From Flavobacterium sp. UBA7663 (GTDB taxonomy: Bacteria; Bacteroidota; Bacteroidia; Flavobacteriales; Flavobacteriaceae): a DNA stretch of 64,000 nt. The notes under the pieces are model-generated. The model had not been told where the DNA came from, ran no database searches, and worked only from the letters and a program-made list of their open reading frames with translations. Shown piece by piece: positions 27,189 through 36,587 of the stretch. Within the stretch, counting starts at the first letter, position 1, and each line of letters begins with the position of its first letter. Position numbers and translations under genes: made by a program. Location of the stretch: assembly GCF_002483315.1 (NCBI RefSeq), contig NZ_DLHR01000019.1:248001-312000 (forward strand), given 5' to 3'.

Positions 27189-27818
27189 ATGTCGTTAAAG
27201 AAAGCCTATTTATTAATCATTGCTATTTTATTAATTGATCAGATTTCGAAAATCTATATCAAGACGCATTTTTTTATTGGAGAATCCATAAAAGTAATGG
27301 GTTTAGAATGGTTTCAAATTCATTTTATAGAAAATGAAGGTATGGCTTGGGGTGCTGAAATTCCTGGCGAACATGGAAAATTAATTTTAACTTTATTCCG
27401 TATCGTAGCCGTAGGTGGAATTGCTTGGTGGTTGTGGGATTCGGTAAGAAAAAAAGCATCAAATTATTTAATCGTAGCTATTGCTTTAATTTTTACAGGC
27501 GCTTTAGGAAATATTATTGATTCTGTTTTTTACGGTGTTATTTTTAACGATAGTTATCATCAAGTAGCAACAGCTTTTTCAGACCAACCTTATGGCACTT
27601 GGTTCCACGGTGAAGTAGTAGATATGTTTTATTTTCCAATGTGGGAAGGAAACTTACCTTCTTGGTTACCTATTTGGGGTGGCAAACACTTCACTTTTTT
27701 CAACGCTATTTTCAACGTAGCCGATGTAGCGATTTCAACTGGTGTTGGGATTTTAATCGTATTCAACAAAAGAGCGTTTGCTCATGCGGATAAAGAGGAA
27801 GCATTAGCTGAAAAATAA
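27189..27818 (+). CDS. lspA: Lipoprotein signal peptidase (signal peptidase II)
   Basis: A 209-residue inner-membrane aspartic protease that cleaves lipoprotein signal peptides. It has four membrane spans, the first catalytic Asp region GALGNIIDSVFYG, and the second in FNVADVAISTGV. Longer than the usual 160-170 residues because of a loop insertion around residues 120-160 (NDSYHQVATAF...), common in Bacteroidota LspA. The start at 27189 follows both the upstream terminator and the promoter box. Confidence 0.95.
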   Translation: MSLKKAYLLIIAILLIDQISKIYIKTHFFIGESIKVMGLEWFQIHFIENEGMAWGAEIPGEHGKLILTLFRIVAVGGIAWWLWDSVRKKASNYLIVAIALIFTGALGNIIDSVFYGVIFNDSYHQVATAFSDQPYGTWFHGEVVDMFYFPMWEGNLPSWLPIWGGKHFTFFNAIFNVADVAISTGVGILIVFNKRAFAHADKEEALAEK

Positions 27819-27825
27819 TCTCAAC

Positions 27826-28254
27826 ATGAAAAACTCAATTTTTTTATTGTTTTCGTTAACCTTTCTTTTTTTTGGATGTAAAAAGGAGAATGAAAATTAT
27901 ATTGAGAAAATAGAATATTTCGAAAGTAGCGATGCCCCAGGTCCTGATAAAATTGAGTTTAATCTGAATGTTTCAGATGAGATTTATAACTTAATGCATG
28001 AAGATAGTCTTACTAGACAAATTTTTGTAATTAATAAATCTGAAAGAATTGATTATCCAGCACACTTTTTTTGCATAGAAAAATTAAAAAATAATAAGGT
28101 AAAATATATTTTTTTTACGCCTTATTTTCTTGGAGGAAAAAGTAAAATAAAGCATTATTCCGAAAATCAGTTGAATGAATATTTTAATAATTCAAAAGAA
28201 TTAAAGTTGATTTTACATTTCAACAAACACGTTTTCGAATTCAAAAACAAATAA
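27826..28254 (+). CDS. Small putative lipoprotein, unknown function
   Basis: A 142-residue protein with a hydrophobic leader and a lipobox-like FFGC at residues 14-17, so it is likely lipidated. The rest is charged and AT-rich in codon use, with no recognised domain. It is 8 nt downstream of lspA, which may explain co-expression. Its 3' end overlaps the convergent folate ligase gene by 14 nt. Confidence 0.72.
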   Translation: MKNSIFLLFSLTFLFFGCKKENENYIEKIEYFESSDAPGPDKIEFNLNVSDEIYNLMHEDSLTRQIFVINKSERIDYPAHFFCIEKLKNNKVKYIFFTPYFLGGKSKIKHYSENQLNEYFNNSKELKLILHFNKHVFEFKNK

Positions 28255-28807
28255 CTCCCTCAGGCGTCACACAAAAATCCAATTTAACATCACTTTCTGA
28301 TACACCCTCAATTTTTTCTTCTGGAGGAAAGAATGATAATCCAATTTTAATTGTTTCGGGCTTGCATTTGCTTAAAAAGTTATCGTAGAAACCTTTGCCA
28401 TACCCAACACGATTTCCTTGCTTGTCATAAGCTAAAAGCGGCACAAAAACCACATCAATTTTCACATCAGGAACTTCTAAACCATCAATAGGTTCAGGAA
28501 CGTTGTAATTGTTCTTTTTGATTTTAGTATTATCGGTTAATAAAAAATGCGTCATTCCTAAAGTAGTAAACTCGCACTTCGAAATGACGATTTCTTTATC
28601 TTTTCCCGCTAAAATTTGAAGAATATATTCAGTATTGATTTCTTTCTGCTCTTCAATCGTTAAAAACAAATGATAATACAATTTGTCCCAAATGTCCATA
28701 CGCAACAATTGGTTTGCAATCGCTAAACTTTTGTCTTCGATTTCATCTTGAGTTAACTTTTGCCTTTCAGCTTTTGCCTTTTGCCTTAACGATTTTTTAT
28801 CCAACAT
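28241..28807 (-). CDS. 5-formyltetrahydrofolate cyclo-ligase
   Basis: A 188-residue enzyme converting 5-formyl-THF to 5,10-methenyl-THF with ATP. The N-terminal basic helix LRQKAKAERQKLT and the C-terminal motif GNRVGYGKGFYDNFL are diagnostic. It is 3 nt downstream of the SIMPL gene. The 3' end overlaps the convergent lipoprotein gene by 14 nt. Confidence 0.93.
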   Translation of the reverse strand: MLDKKSLRQKAKAERQKLTQDEIEDKSLAIANQLLRMDIWDKLYYHLFLTIEEQKEINTEYILQILAGKDKEIVISKCEFTTLGMTHFLLTDNTKIKKNNYNVPEPIDGLEVPDVKIDVVFVPLLAYDKQGNRVGYGKGFYDNFLSKCKPETIKIGLSFFPPEEKIEGVSESDVKLDFCVTPEGVICF

Positions 28808-28810
28808 CTA

Positions 28811-29452
28811 TTATTTATCTAACAATTCATACGTTACATAAAGAGTGTACGTATTAGTTTGTTCTGGTTGTTTGTTATTGTTTGCTAAATAATTGGGCGT
28901 TCCACCTGTTACACCCCAATTTGGCGTATTATCATCAATAACTAAAAGTTTTCCAATTTTTTTATTGGATTTTGATGCTAAAAATTCAGCTTTTGATTTG
29001 GCATTTTCCAGCGCTTTTGATGACATTTCTCGAGCGAATTCCTCTGATTTATCAAATACATAATTAATTTGTACCGCCGTAACTCCGTTTACTTTTAGAT
29101 TATTGATTAACTCAATTCCTTTTTCAATGTTGTTTAATGATAAACTGTAATTTCGGGTATTATTACCAAAAGTCTTATCTGAAATAGATTGAAAACTTAG
29201 TTTTTCTTTAGAATAATTGTTTTTCGAAATAAAGGATTGAACTTCTTCCAATACTTCCGAAATGGTTTTAATAACTTGTTTTTCTTTACTATAAGTAAGT
29301 GTTGTTACTTCTTGAAGCGTAAAAACTAATTCTATTTGAGTTGCTTTTATTGTTTCAGAGTGTTTTCCAACGACTCTAATTTGATTTTCTGTTGGTTGTG
29401 CAAATGTCAAATACGATAATGCAAAAAATAGAATTGATGTAAGTTTTTTCAT
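28811..29452 (-). CDS. SIMPL domain (DUF541) periplasmic protein
   Basis: A 213-residue protein with a signal peptide (residues 1-18, TFAQ) and a SIMPL/DUF541 domain. It shows the usual VVGKHSETIKATQ start and helices such as AREMSSKALENAKSKAEFLASKSNK. Function poorly known; homologues are linked to oxidative stress or envelope biogenesis. It heads a pair with the folate ligase gene. Confidence 0.87.
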   Translation of the reverse strand: MKKLTSILFFALSYLTFAQPTENQIRVVGKHSETIKATQIELVFTLQEVTTLTYSKEKQVIKTISEVLEEVQSFISKNNYSKEKLSFQSISDKTFGNNTRNYSLSLNNIEKGIELINNLKVNGVTAVQINYVFDKSEEFAREMSSKALENAKSKAEFLASKSNKKIGKLLVIDDNTPNWGVTGGTPNYLANNNKQPEQTNTYTLYVTYELLDK

Positions 29453-29493
29453 GAGTTATAGTTTTTACTAAAAACTCAAAAATACCGAAATTA

Positions 29494-30723
29494 TTATAAC
29501 TTTTTTAGTTCTTCAATAAATTTAGTCAAATGTTCTACTTCTACGTGATCCATTAACACAATTTTGTACCATTTGTTGTTTTCGTTGTGTTGTTGTGGCA
29601 CCAAATCATACTTTTCAGCAATTTTTTCTGGAATTGATTCGGCATGAATTGTTACAATATTCATAAAAGGTTCACGGAAATATTTAATGCTCAATTTGTC
29701 TAATTCGTGGCATAAGAATTGGGTTCTCATTTGTAAAATACTCACTTTTTCAAACCAACCATAAGCACCGTAAGTAAATAAAATCATCCAAACCGCAACG
29801 GCATTTGCTCCAGAACGACTTCCGCAAAGCGTTAAATCCATTCCTTCTACGTATTCGGCCTCTTTGGTTAATACGTTTTCAATTAAACCTTTTCGGCAAA
29901 CAAAAACACCTGTTCCATAAGGTGCTTGCAACATTTTGTGTGCATCAATGGTTATCGAACTAATTTTTGGATTACTGAAGTTGATATTCGATTTTTGATT
30001 GCTAAACGGATACACAAATCCGCCATAAGCGCCATCAATGTGCAAACGATACGTAGCATTATGTTTTTCTAATATCGAAGTATAATCATCAGGATTATCA
30101 ACCGAACCAAACATAGTCGTTCCCATATTTGAAACGGCAATGAAGTATTTTTTACCTTTATTTTTAGCTTCTGAAATGATGTTATCCAATGCATTCACAT
30201 CTATTTCACGATTTTCAAACCCAACCGGAATTTTTAACCAATCAATTTGTAATAAATTAGAAGCTTTTGGAATCGAATAATGCGTGTCTTCCGAAGCTAA
30301 AATGGCGATTTCGTCTAATTTCGCATCAAAATTATGTAGAAATTCATTTCTAAAAACCCAAATCGCTTGAATGTTGGCTTCCGTTCCGCCAGGAGCTATA
30401 TAACCATCGAATTCGTTTTCTTTGGCTTTAAAAATATCAACTGCGATTACGTTTAAAACTTCACGTTCAATTTCTTGAGTGCCATAAAATGCTTTTTCAG
30501 AAGTGCCAAAAGTGTGACAGCCAATGTTATTTGGATTGGCAACATACGTTTGAAGTGTTGGCGCATCTTTTAAAAATGGTGCATCATCATAAAACACACG
30601 ACTGTCTAACTTAGAAGCTGGATAACCTAAAGAAGCATCTTTTGAGAAGTTAACATTATCGTGCAAAGCCTTATCAATTCTTGCTTTTCTTTCTTCGTGT
30701 GTTAGTTTTTTCCAGAAGTTCAT
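29494..30723 (-). CDS. Group II PLP-dependent decarboxylase
   Basis: A 409-residue fold-type I enzyme with the PLP-lysine motif SITIDAHKMLQAPYG at about 240-255 and HIDGAYGGFVYPF just before it. Similar to the histidine/tyrosine/glutamate decarboxylase group and to the short archaeal-type MfnA proteins. The substrate is not determined by context. Monocistronic, flanked by the SIMPL gene and the AstE-like gene on the same strand. Confidence 0.88.
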   Translation of the reverse strand: MNFWKKLTHEERKARIDKALHDNVNFSKDASLGYPASKLDSRVFYDDAPFLKDAPTLQTYVANPNNIGCHTFGTSEKAFYGTQEIEREVLNVIAVDIFKAKENEFDGYIAPGGTEANIQAIWVFRNEFLHNFDAKLDEIAILASEDTHYSIPKASNLLQIDWLKIPVGFENREIDVNALDNIISEAKNKGKKYFIAVSNMGTTMFGSVDNPDDYTSILEKHNATYRLHIDGAYGGFVYPFSNQKSNINFSNPKISSITIDAHKMLQAPYGTGVFVCRKGLIENVLTKEAEYVEGMDLTLCGSRSGANAVAVWMILFTYGAYGWFEKVSILQMRTQFLCHELDKLSIKYFREPFMNIVTIHAESIPEKIAEKYDLVPQQHNENNKWYKIVLMDHVEVEHLTKFIEELKKL

Positions 30724-30785
30724 ACCTAAAAATTTTAGCGAAAATACGCCTAGTCAAAACAATAAAACATGACAATTGTTAGGTT

Positions 30786-31751
30786 TTATGACAAATGTGT
30801 AGAAATATGAAAAATAGCATCACCTTGATAGATAATTGGCGCATCATTTACATTGATAATGTAGCCTTCATGTGGCGCTTTTACTTTGTGTTCCACTTTT
30901 CCGTAAGGGTCAGAAATAGTAGCTAGTAATTCGCTTTTTTTGACAAAACTACCAATCGTAGTTAAACCATGAAACATGCCGGAATATTTAGCTCTAATCC
31001 AACTCGATTTTTCGATGTAAATGGTTTTGTTCTGAGGATTAGTTACTTTCTTTCTCGGATTTAACATTTCTAAATGATTTAGAAATCGTTTAGTTCCTTC
31101 CACCGCTTCTTCGGTAACTTGAAGATTTAAATCCAATGATTTTCCACCTTCAAAAAGCAACATTTTTACACCTAATTTATCGCAAGAATTTCGAAACGAA
31201 CCCGAAATATTCTTCGAATACAACGTAAAAGGTGCATTGAAAACATCGGAAAGTTCTTTCAATTCTGGATTTTCTGGTACAATTCTAATTTGAGGAGCAT
31301 TAAAACGACTGGCGCCACCTGCATGAAAGTCAATTGCATAATCCACGTGCGGAATAATATCTTTTAAAATATAATACGCAAAACGACTCGCCAAAGAACC
31401 TGTTTTACTTCCAGGAAAAACTCGATTCAAATCGCGACCATCAGGAAATTCTCTAGTTTGATTTACAAATCCGAAAATATTGATAATCGGAATACAAATT
31501 ATCGTTCCGCGCTTAGGTTTATTGATTTTTTGAATGATTAATTGACGTACAATTTCGGTTCCGTTGATTTCGTCGCCATGCAAACAAGCGGTGAATAAAA
31601 CCGTTGGACCATCAATTTTTGAACGTTCCACAATTATTGGAATCTTCAATTTATTCATGGTGTGCAACTTGGCAATTTCCATGTTGATGGTTTTGCTTTC
31701 GCCCGCTAAAATGGTTTCTTTAAGGATTACAAGTGGTTTTGAGGCTGTCAT
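30786..31751 (-). CDS. Succinylglutamate desuccinylase/aspartoacylase-like M14 hydrolase
   Basis: A 321-residue zinc-dependent amidohydrolase. Metal ligands are visible as His and Glu in LHGDEINGTE (HxxE) and a third His in AIDFHAGGAS. The C-terminal part resembles a biotinyl/lipoyl-like beta domain (VKAPHEGYIINVNDAP). This family includes AstE-like proteins with unknown substrates, and some proteins encoded beside rimK. No astABCD genes are nearby, so arginine catabolism is not implied. Confidence 0.88.
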   Translation of the reverse strand: MTASKPLVILKETILAGESKTINMEIAKLHTMNKLKIPIIVERSKIDGPTVLFTACLHGDEINGTEIVRQLIIQKINKPKRGTIICIPIINIFGFVNQTREFPDGRDLNRVFPGSKTGSLASRFAYYILKDIIPHVDYAIDFHAGGASRFNAPQIRIVPENPELKELSDVFNAPFTLYSKNISGSFRNSCDKLGVKMLLFEGGKSLDLNLQVTEEAVEGTKRFLNHLEMLNPRKKVTNPQNKTIYIEKSSWIRAKYSGMFHGLTTIGSFVKKSELLATISDPYGKVEHKVKAPHEGYIINVNDAPIIYQGDAIFHISTHLS

Positions 31752-31836
31752 TTTTAAAATCTAAAGTGTTAAAAATACAAAAACAAATGTCATTTAGGAA
31801 AACAGATGTAAGAAATTTTGAGAATTGAAATGTTTA

Positions 31837-31867
31837 AACGCAAAGAGCGCAAAGATTTACGCCAAGT
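31837..31867. repeat. CGCAAAGAG-CGCAAAGAT intergenic repeat
   Basis: Doubled CGCAAAG word followed by a diverged third copy (CGCCAAG) in the gap upstream of the AstE-like gene. Part of the doubled-word repeat theme of this window. Confidence 0.6.
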
Positions 31868-31924
31868 TTACCTAGAAATGTAATTTATAGAAATTGTTGA
31901 GGTATTTTTTCCTAGCGGTTAGAT

Positions 31925-32332
31925 TTAATATATTAAAGCTAAAGAAGAAAAAAACAGAATTTGTAAAATAAAGAAAACCAAAAACAGCATTGTAAAATCA
32001 TTTTTATTGACATTCTTTTTCATTATATGATTTAATCTTGTTTGATTAGACAAGTATATTTTATTTAAAGCGAACACTATAATTAAAATTATCAGGTATA
32101 AGTAAGGTTTAGGTTTGATTAAATCTAATAAATATACAAGTAAATTTATAATTAAGCCAATTACATCTGTAAAAATAATTGAGGTGAAAAATATAGAGTT
32201 ATCAATCAAATTATTTCGTTTTCTTACTGAGAAATGATATGAAGTAATGATTACCCAGTTAATAAATAATAACATATATCTTACAATTAGTTTTTTAATT
32301 TTGTATTCAATTCTCTTAATTACTTTTCTCAA
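31925..32332 (-). CDS. Orphan small membrane protein
   Basis: A 135-residue, very AT-rich frame encoding a basic N-terminus and three or four hydrophobic segments (about 18-32, 45-68, 72-90, 115-135). No recognised family. It stands alone on the minus strand between the AstE-like gene and uvrC. It may be a real orphan membrane protein or a chance frame in AT-rich DNA. Confidence 0.5.
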   Translation of the reverse strand: MRKVIKRIEYKIKKLIVRYMLLFINWVIITSYHFSVRKRNNLIDNSIFFTSIIFTDVIGLIINLLVYLLDLIKPKPYLYLIILIIVFALNKIYLSNQTRLNHIMKKNVNKNDFTMLFLVFFILQILFFSSLALIY

Positions 32333-32390
32333 AAGAATTCAAAAATACCAAAAAAAAGCATAAAGCAAGAAAACAAATCATTAACTCTCT

Positions 32391-32398
32391 TATCTTTG
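32391..32398 (+). promoter_or_regulatory. uvrC promoter box
   Basis: TATCTTTG, an exact consensus, 21 nt before ATG 32420. The alternative upstream frame start at 32396 lies inside this box and is rejected. Confidence 0.6.
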
Positions 32399-32419
32399 TT
32401 CTTTACCTCTTTTTTAAAA

Positions 32420-34216
32420 ATGCAAACACCATTAGAACTTCAAATCCAAACTTTGCCCGATAATCCGGGTGTGTATCAATATTATGATAAAGATGGAAAA
32501 ATTCTATATGTTGGAAAAGCAAAAAATTTAAAAAAACGCGTTCAATCGTATTTCACAAAGAATCACGACAATTATAAAACTTCGGTTTTAGTTAAGAAAA
32601 TTGTTGCTATAAAACACATTGTGGTTCCTACAGAAACCGATGCGTTATTGTTGGAAAATAATTTAATTAAAAAGCTCCAACCACGTTATAATGTGTTGCT
32701 TCGCGATGATAAAACGTATCCGTGGATTTGTATCAAAAATGAACGATTCCCTAGGATATTTTCTACTAGAAAAATGATTAAAGATGGTTCGGAATATTTT
32801 GGACCGTATACCAGTTTTAAAACCGTTCACACGATTCTAGATTTAATCAAAGAACTATATCCACTTCGAACATGTAATTATGATTTATCAAAAACAAATA
32901 TTGATTCGGGAAAATTTAAAGTGTGTTTAGAATATCATATTGGCAATTGTAAAGGGCCTTGTGAAGGGTATGAGTCATTGGAGCACTATCAAAGTCAGAT
33001 TGAAAAAATCCGTCAAATTTTAAAGGGAAATTTCAAAGAAAGTTTGAAAGACTTCAAGAAATTGATGACCGATTTAGCGATGGAAATGAAGTTTGAAGAA
33101 GCGCAAAAAATTAAAGAAAAAATCGAGGTTTTAGAAAATTACCAATCGCGTTCCACAATTTTGAATCCTAAAATATCCAATTTAGATGTGTTTTCCATTA
33201 TTTCTGATGAAACCATGGCGTATGTGAATTTTTTACAGATTTCGCATGGAGCCATCGTACGTTCGCATACGTTGGAATTGAAGAAAAAATTAGACGAAAC
33301 CAACGAAGAATTGTTAGAATTAGCCGTGGTAGAACTTCGCGAACGTTTTCACCTGAATTCAAGAGAAATTGTGGTTCCTTTTCCAATTAATTTAGGAGAA
33401 AACATCAAAGTTACTGTTCCTCGATTGGGCGACAAAAAGCAAATTTTAGAGTTATCAGAACGCAACGCCAAATATTATAGATTAGATCAATTAAAACAAA
33501 TTCAAATTGTTGATCCAGAACGACACACCAATCGTATCATGGCGCAAATGCAAAAAGATTTGCGTTTATCGTTAGAACCAAGACATATTGAGTGTTTTGA
33601 TAATTCGAATATTCAAGGAACAAATCCAGTTGCGGCTTGTGTGGTGTTTAAAGATGGAAAACCAAGTAAGAAAGATTACCGTCATTTTAATATCAAAACG
33701 GTTGAAGGTCCAAATGATTTCGCTTCGATGGAAGAAGTGGTATATCGAAGATATAAACGAATGTTAGATGAAAATCAGCCATTACCACAATTGATTATTA
33801 TTGATGGTGGAAAAGGGCAATTGTCTTCAGCTTTAAAAAGTTTGGATGATTTAGGTTTGCGAGGAAAAATTGCGATTATCGGAATTGCAAAACGTTTGGA
33901 AGAATTGTTTTATCCGGGCGATTCAGCTCCGTTATATTTGGATAAAAAATCGGAAACTTTAAAAGTAATTCAGTTTTTACGAAACGAAGCACATCGATTT
34001 GGAATCACACATCATCGCGATAAACGAAGTAAATCGGCACTAACCAATAGTTTAGAAAGTATTCCTGGAATTGGCGAAAAAACTATGATTACATTAATGA
34101 AACATTTTAAAAGTGTTAAAAGATTGCAAAATGCCGACGAAAAAGCAATTTCCGAAGTCGTAGGTGTTTCAAAAGCCAAAAAAATTTCCGACTTTTACAA
34201 GAATAAATACCAATAA
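32420..34216 (+). CDS. uvrC: UvrABC excinuclease subunit C
   Basis: A 598-residue nucleotide-excision repair nuclease. N-terminal GIY-YIG domain (PGVYQYYDKDGKILYVGKA), UVR motif around 200-235, the RNase H-like 5' nuclease domain (HIECFDNSNIQGTNPVAA), and C-terminal helix-hairpin-helix motifs (SIPGIGEKT). Start set at 32420 just past the promoter. It is 6 nt upstream of the patatin gene. Confidence 0.96.
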   Translation: MQTPLELQIQTLPDNPGVYQYYDKDGKILYVGKAKNLKKRVQSYFTKNHDNYKTSVLVKKIVAIKHIVVPTETDALLLENNLIKKLQPRYNVLLRDDKTYPWICIKNERFPRIFSTRKMIKDGSEYFGPYTSFKTVHTILDLIKELYPLRTCNYDLSKTNIDSGKFKVCLEYHIGNCKGPCEGYESLEHYQSQIEKIRQILKGNFKESLKDFKKLMTDLAMEMKFEEAQKIKEKIEVLENYQSRSTILNPKISNLDVFSIISDETMAYVNFLQISHGAIVRSHTLELKKKLDETNEELLELAVVELRERFHLNSREIVVPFPINLGENIKVTVPRLGDKKQILELSERNAKYYRLDQLKQIQIVDPERHTNRIMAQMQKDLRLSLEPRHIECFDNSNIQGTNPVAACVVFKDGKPSKKDYRHFNIKTVEGPNDFASMEEVVYRRYKRMLDENQPLPQLIIIDGGKGQLSSALKSLDDLGLRGKIAIIGIAKRLEELFYPGDSAPLYLDKKSETLKVIQFLRNEAHRFGITHHRDKRSKSALTNSLESIPGIGEKTMITLMKHFKSVKRLQNADEKAISEVVGVSKAKKISDFYKNKYQ

Positions 34217-34222
34217 AAAGAA

Positions 34223-36421
34223 ATGAAAAAACTGCTCTTGTTTGTAAGCCTACTAATTTTTACCCAAATCAGCTTAGGACAAGAAAATCCACGACCAAAA
34301 ATTGGGCTTGTGCTTAGTGGTGGTGGTGCAAAAGGATTGGCACATATTGGCGTGCTTAAAGTAATCGATTCACTCGGTATTAAAGTAGATTACATTGGAG
34401 GAACCAGTATGGGAGCCATTGTTGGCGGATTGTACGCGTCTGGCTATAATGCAGAGCAATTGGATTCTATTTTTTCTAGAATTGACGTAGATGCCTTACT
34501 TCAAGACTACACGCCTCGGGAATCAAAATCGTTTTACGAAAAACGAAATGATGAGATTTACGCTTTAACACTTCCGTTTAATAAATTCAAATTAGGTTTG
34601 CCTTCTGGTTTATCTAAAGGACTTTATAATTTCAATTTAATTTCTTCTTTAACACAGCAAGTTAGTCATATAAGAGATTTTGACCAGTTACCTATACCGT
34701 TTTTATGTATTGCAACTGATGCCGAAACAGGCGAAAAAGTGGTTTTAGATTCGGGAGTTTTAGCTCAAAACATGATTGCTAGTGGTGCGTTGCCTACGTT
34801 GTACAGCCCAGTAGAAATGAATGGAAGATTGTTAATAGATGGTGGTGTGGTAGATAATTATCCTATTGAAGAATTAAAAGCAAGAGGATTGGATATTATA
34901 ATTGGTATTGATGTTCAGGATGGTTTAAAATCTAGAGAGGAATTAAAAGGCGTTACATCGGTTTTAGCGCAAATTAATAATTTTTCGATGATTGAAAAAA
35001 TGGCTGGAAAGCAAAAAGCGACTGACATTTACATCAAACCCGATATCAAAGGTTACACCGTTGTAGATTTTGAAAAAGGTAATGAAATTATTGCAAAAGG
35101 AAAAGAAAAAGCGTTAGAATTCATTAAAGAACTAGCTCCTTATGGAAATTCAAACGCAAAAAATGATAACAAAATAGTCTTTCAGGATTCTATTTATATC
35201 AAAGATATTGTGTTTAATAATTTAGATAATTATACCCGAGCTTATATAATTGGAAAGTTAAAGTTCAAAAGAAATACTAAAATTTCTAATGCCCAATTGC
35301 AAAAGGGAATTTTAAATCTAAATGCAACTCAAAACTTTAGCGCTATCAATTATTCATTTGAAAAAATGCAAGATGGCGACAAATTAATTTTGCAATTAAA
35401 GGAAAACGAGAATAATACATTCTTGAAATTTGGATTGCACTATGACGATTTGTTTAAAAGTGGAATTTTAGTGAATTATACAAAAAAGAGATTAATTGCC
35501 AAAAATGATGTAGCTTCATTAGATGTTATTTTAGGTGACAATATTCGGTACAATTTTGATTATTATATTGATAATGGTTTTTATTGGAGTTTTGGGTTCA
35601 ATTCAAAGTTAACAACGTTTAATAGAAATATCACTAGTAATATTGCCGATGACGTTGTTTTTAACACTACGGCCAATGCAATTAATGTAGATTTTTTTGA
35701 TTTGAGTAATCAGGCGTATTTACAAACCATTTTTGCTCAAAAGTTTTCTTTAGGAGGTGGATTAGAATTTAAAGTTTTAAGATTAGAATCGGAAACACTA
35801 GAAAACACAGATCCTGTTTTTGAAAACAGTGACTACTTGTCGGTGTTTGGTTTTGTAAAATATGACTCATTTGACAAAAAATATTTTCCAAGAACGGGTT
35901 GGAATTTTAATTCTGAAATACGTTCATATCTTTATTCTTCTGATTATAAAAACAATTTTGAACGATTTTCAGTAGCAAAAGCTGATTTTGGTTTTGCACA
36001 ACCCATTTTTAAAAACATGACTTTTAAATTTCAAACCGAAGGCGGTTTTGCATTTGGAGAACGAAGTGTTTCTTATTTTGATTTTATTTTAGGAGGTTAC
36101 GGATTTCAACAAGTAAATAACATTAAACCCTTTTTTGGATATGATTTTTTAAGTTTGGCTGGAGATAGTTATGTAAAACTTTTATTAACAGCAGATTATG
36201 AGATTTTTAAGAAGCATCATTTGAATTTTAGTGCTAACTTTGCTAATGTTGGAAATAAAATTTTTGACACCATAGACACTTGGTTTGTAGAGCCAAATTA
36301 TTCTGGTTATTCCTTTGGTTATGGGATGGAAACTGTAATTGGCCCAGTTGAAATTAAACATTCATGGTCGCCAGAAACTAAAGATCATCATACTTGGTTT
36401 TCAGTAGGATTTTGGTTTTAA
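34223..36421 (+). CDS. Patatin-like phospholipase fused to an outer-membrane barrel
   Basis: A 732-residue protein with a signal peptide (residues 1-19). The patatin domain (about 25-310) has the oxyanion GGGAKG, nucleophile GTSMGA and catalytic DGGVVDNYP. A POTRA-like linker (about 315-395) and a BamA-like 16-strand-type barrel ending in HTWFSVGFWF follow. This is the PlpD/type Vd autotransporter layout, in which the lipase passes through or stays attached to its own barrel. It lies 6 nt after uvrC, so it shares its transcript. The substrate is probably a phospholipid; a surface or secreted location is inferred. Confidence 0.9.
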   Translation: MKKLLLFVSLLIFTQISLGQENPRPKIGLVLSGGGAKGLAHIGVLKVIDSLGIKVDYIGGTSMGAIVGGLYASGYNAEQLDSIFSRIDVDALLQDYTPRESKSFYEKRNDEIYALTLPFNKFKLGLPSGLSKGLYNFNLISSLTQQVSHIRDFDQLPIPFLCIATDAETGEKVVLDSGVLAQNMIASGALPTLYSPVEMNGRLLIDGGVVDNYPIEELKARGLDIIIGIDVQDGLKSREELKGVTSVLAQINNFSMIEKMAGKQKATDIYIKPDIKGYTVVDFEKGNEIIAKGKEKALEFIKELAPYGNSNAKNDNKIVFQDSIYIKDIVFNNLDNYTRAYIIGKLKFKRNTKISNAQLQKGILNLNATQNFSAINYSFEKMQDGDKLILQLKENENNTFLKFGLHYDDLFKSGILVNYTKKRLIAKNDVASLDVILGDNIRYNFDYYIDNGFYWSFGFNSKLTTFNRNITSNIADDVVFNTTANAINVDFFDLSNQAYLQTIFAQKFSLGGGLEFKVLRLESETLENTDPVFENSDYLSVFGFVKYDSFDKKYFPRTGWNFNSEIRSYLYSSDYKNNFERFSVAKADFGFAQPIFKNMTFKFQTEGGFAFGERSVSYFDFILGGYGFQQVNNIKPFFGYDFLSLAGDSYVKLLLTADYEIFKKHHLNFSANFANVGNKIFDTIDTWFVEPNYSGYSFGYGMETVIGPVEIKHSWSPETKDHHTWFSVGFWF

Positions 36422-36442
36422 ATTTTTTTTACGATATTTGTA

Positions 36443-36508
36443 ATGATGAAAAATTGGACAGACTTACTTTCGCATTTAAAGTTCCTCATCAAGAGAAATC
36501 CTGAGTGA
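36443..36508 (+). CDS. Possible 21-residue small ORF upstream of hmgA
   Basis: Reads MMKNWTDLLSHLKFLIKRNP plus one residue, then TGA. It has a lone amphipathic helix pattern and could be a leader peptide, a remnant of a lost gene, or chance. There is no homologue I recognise and no strong promoter. The rest of the 166-nt gap before hmgA (36509-36587) has no other feature. Confidence 0.25.
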   Translation: MMKNWTDLLSHLKFLIKRNPE

Positions 36509-36587
36509 GCATAACTTTTCTTTGATTTATAGTGAGATTTTATAGTCTTACTTTAAGCTTTAATTAGAACTTTTAATAAAAGAAAAA

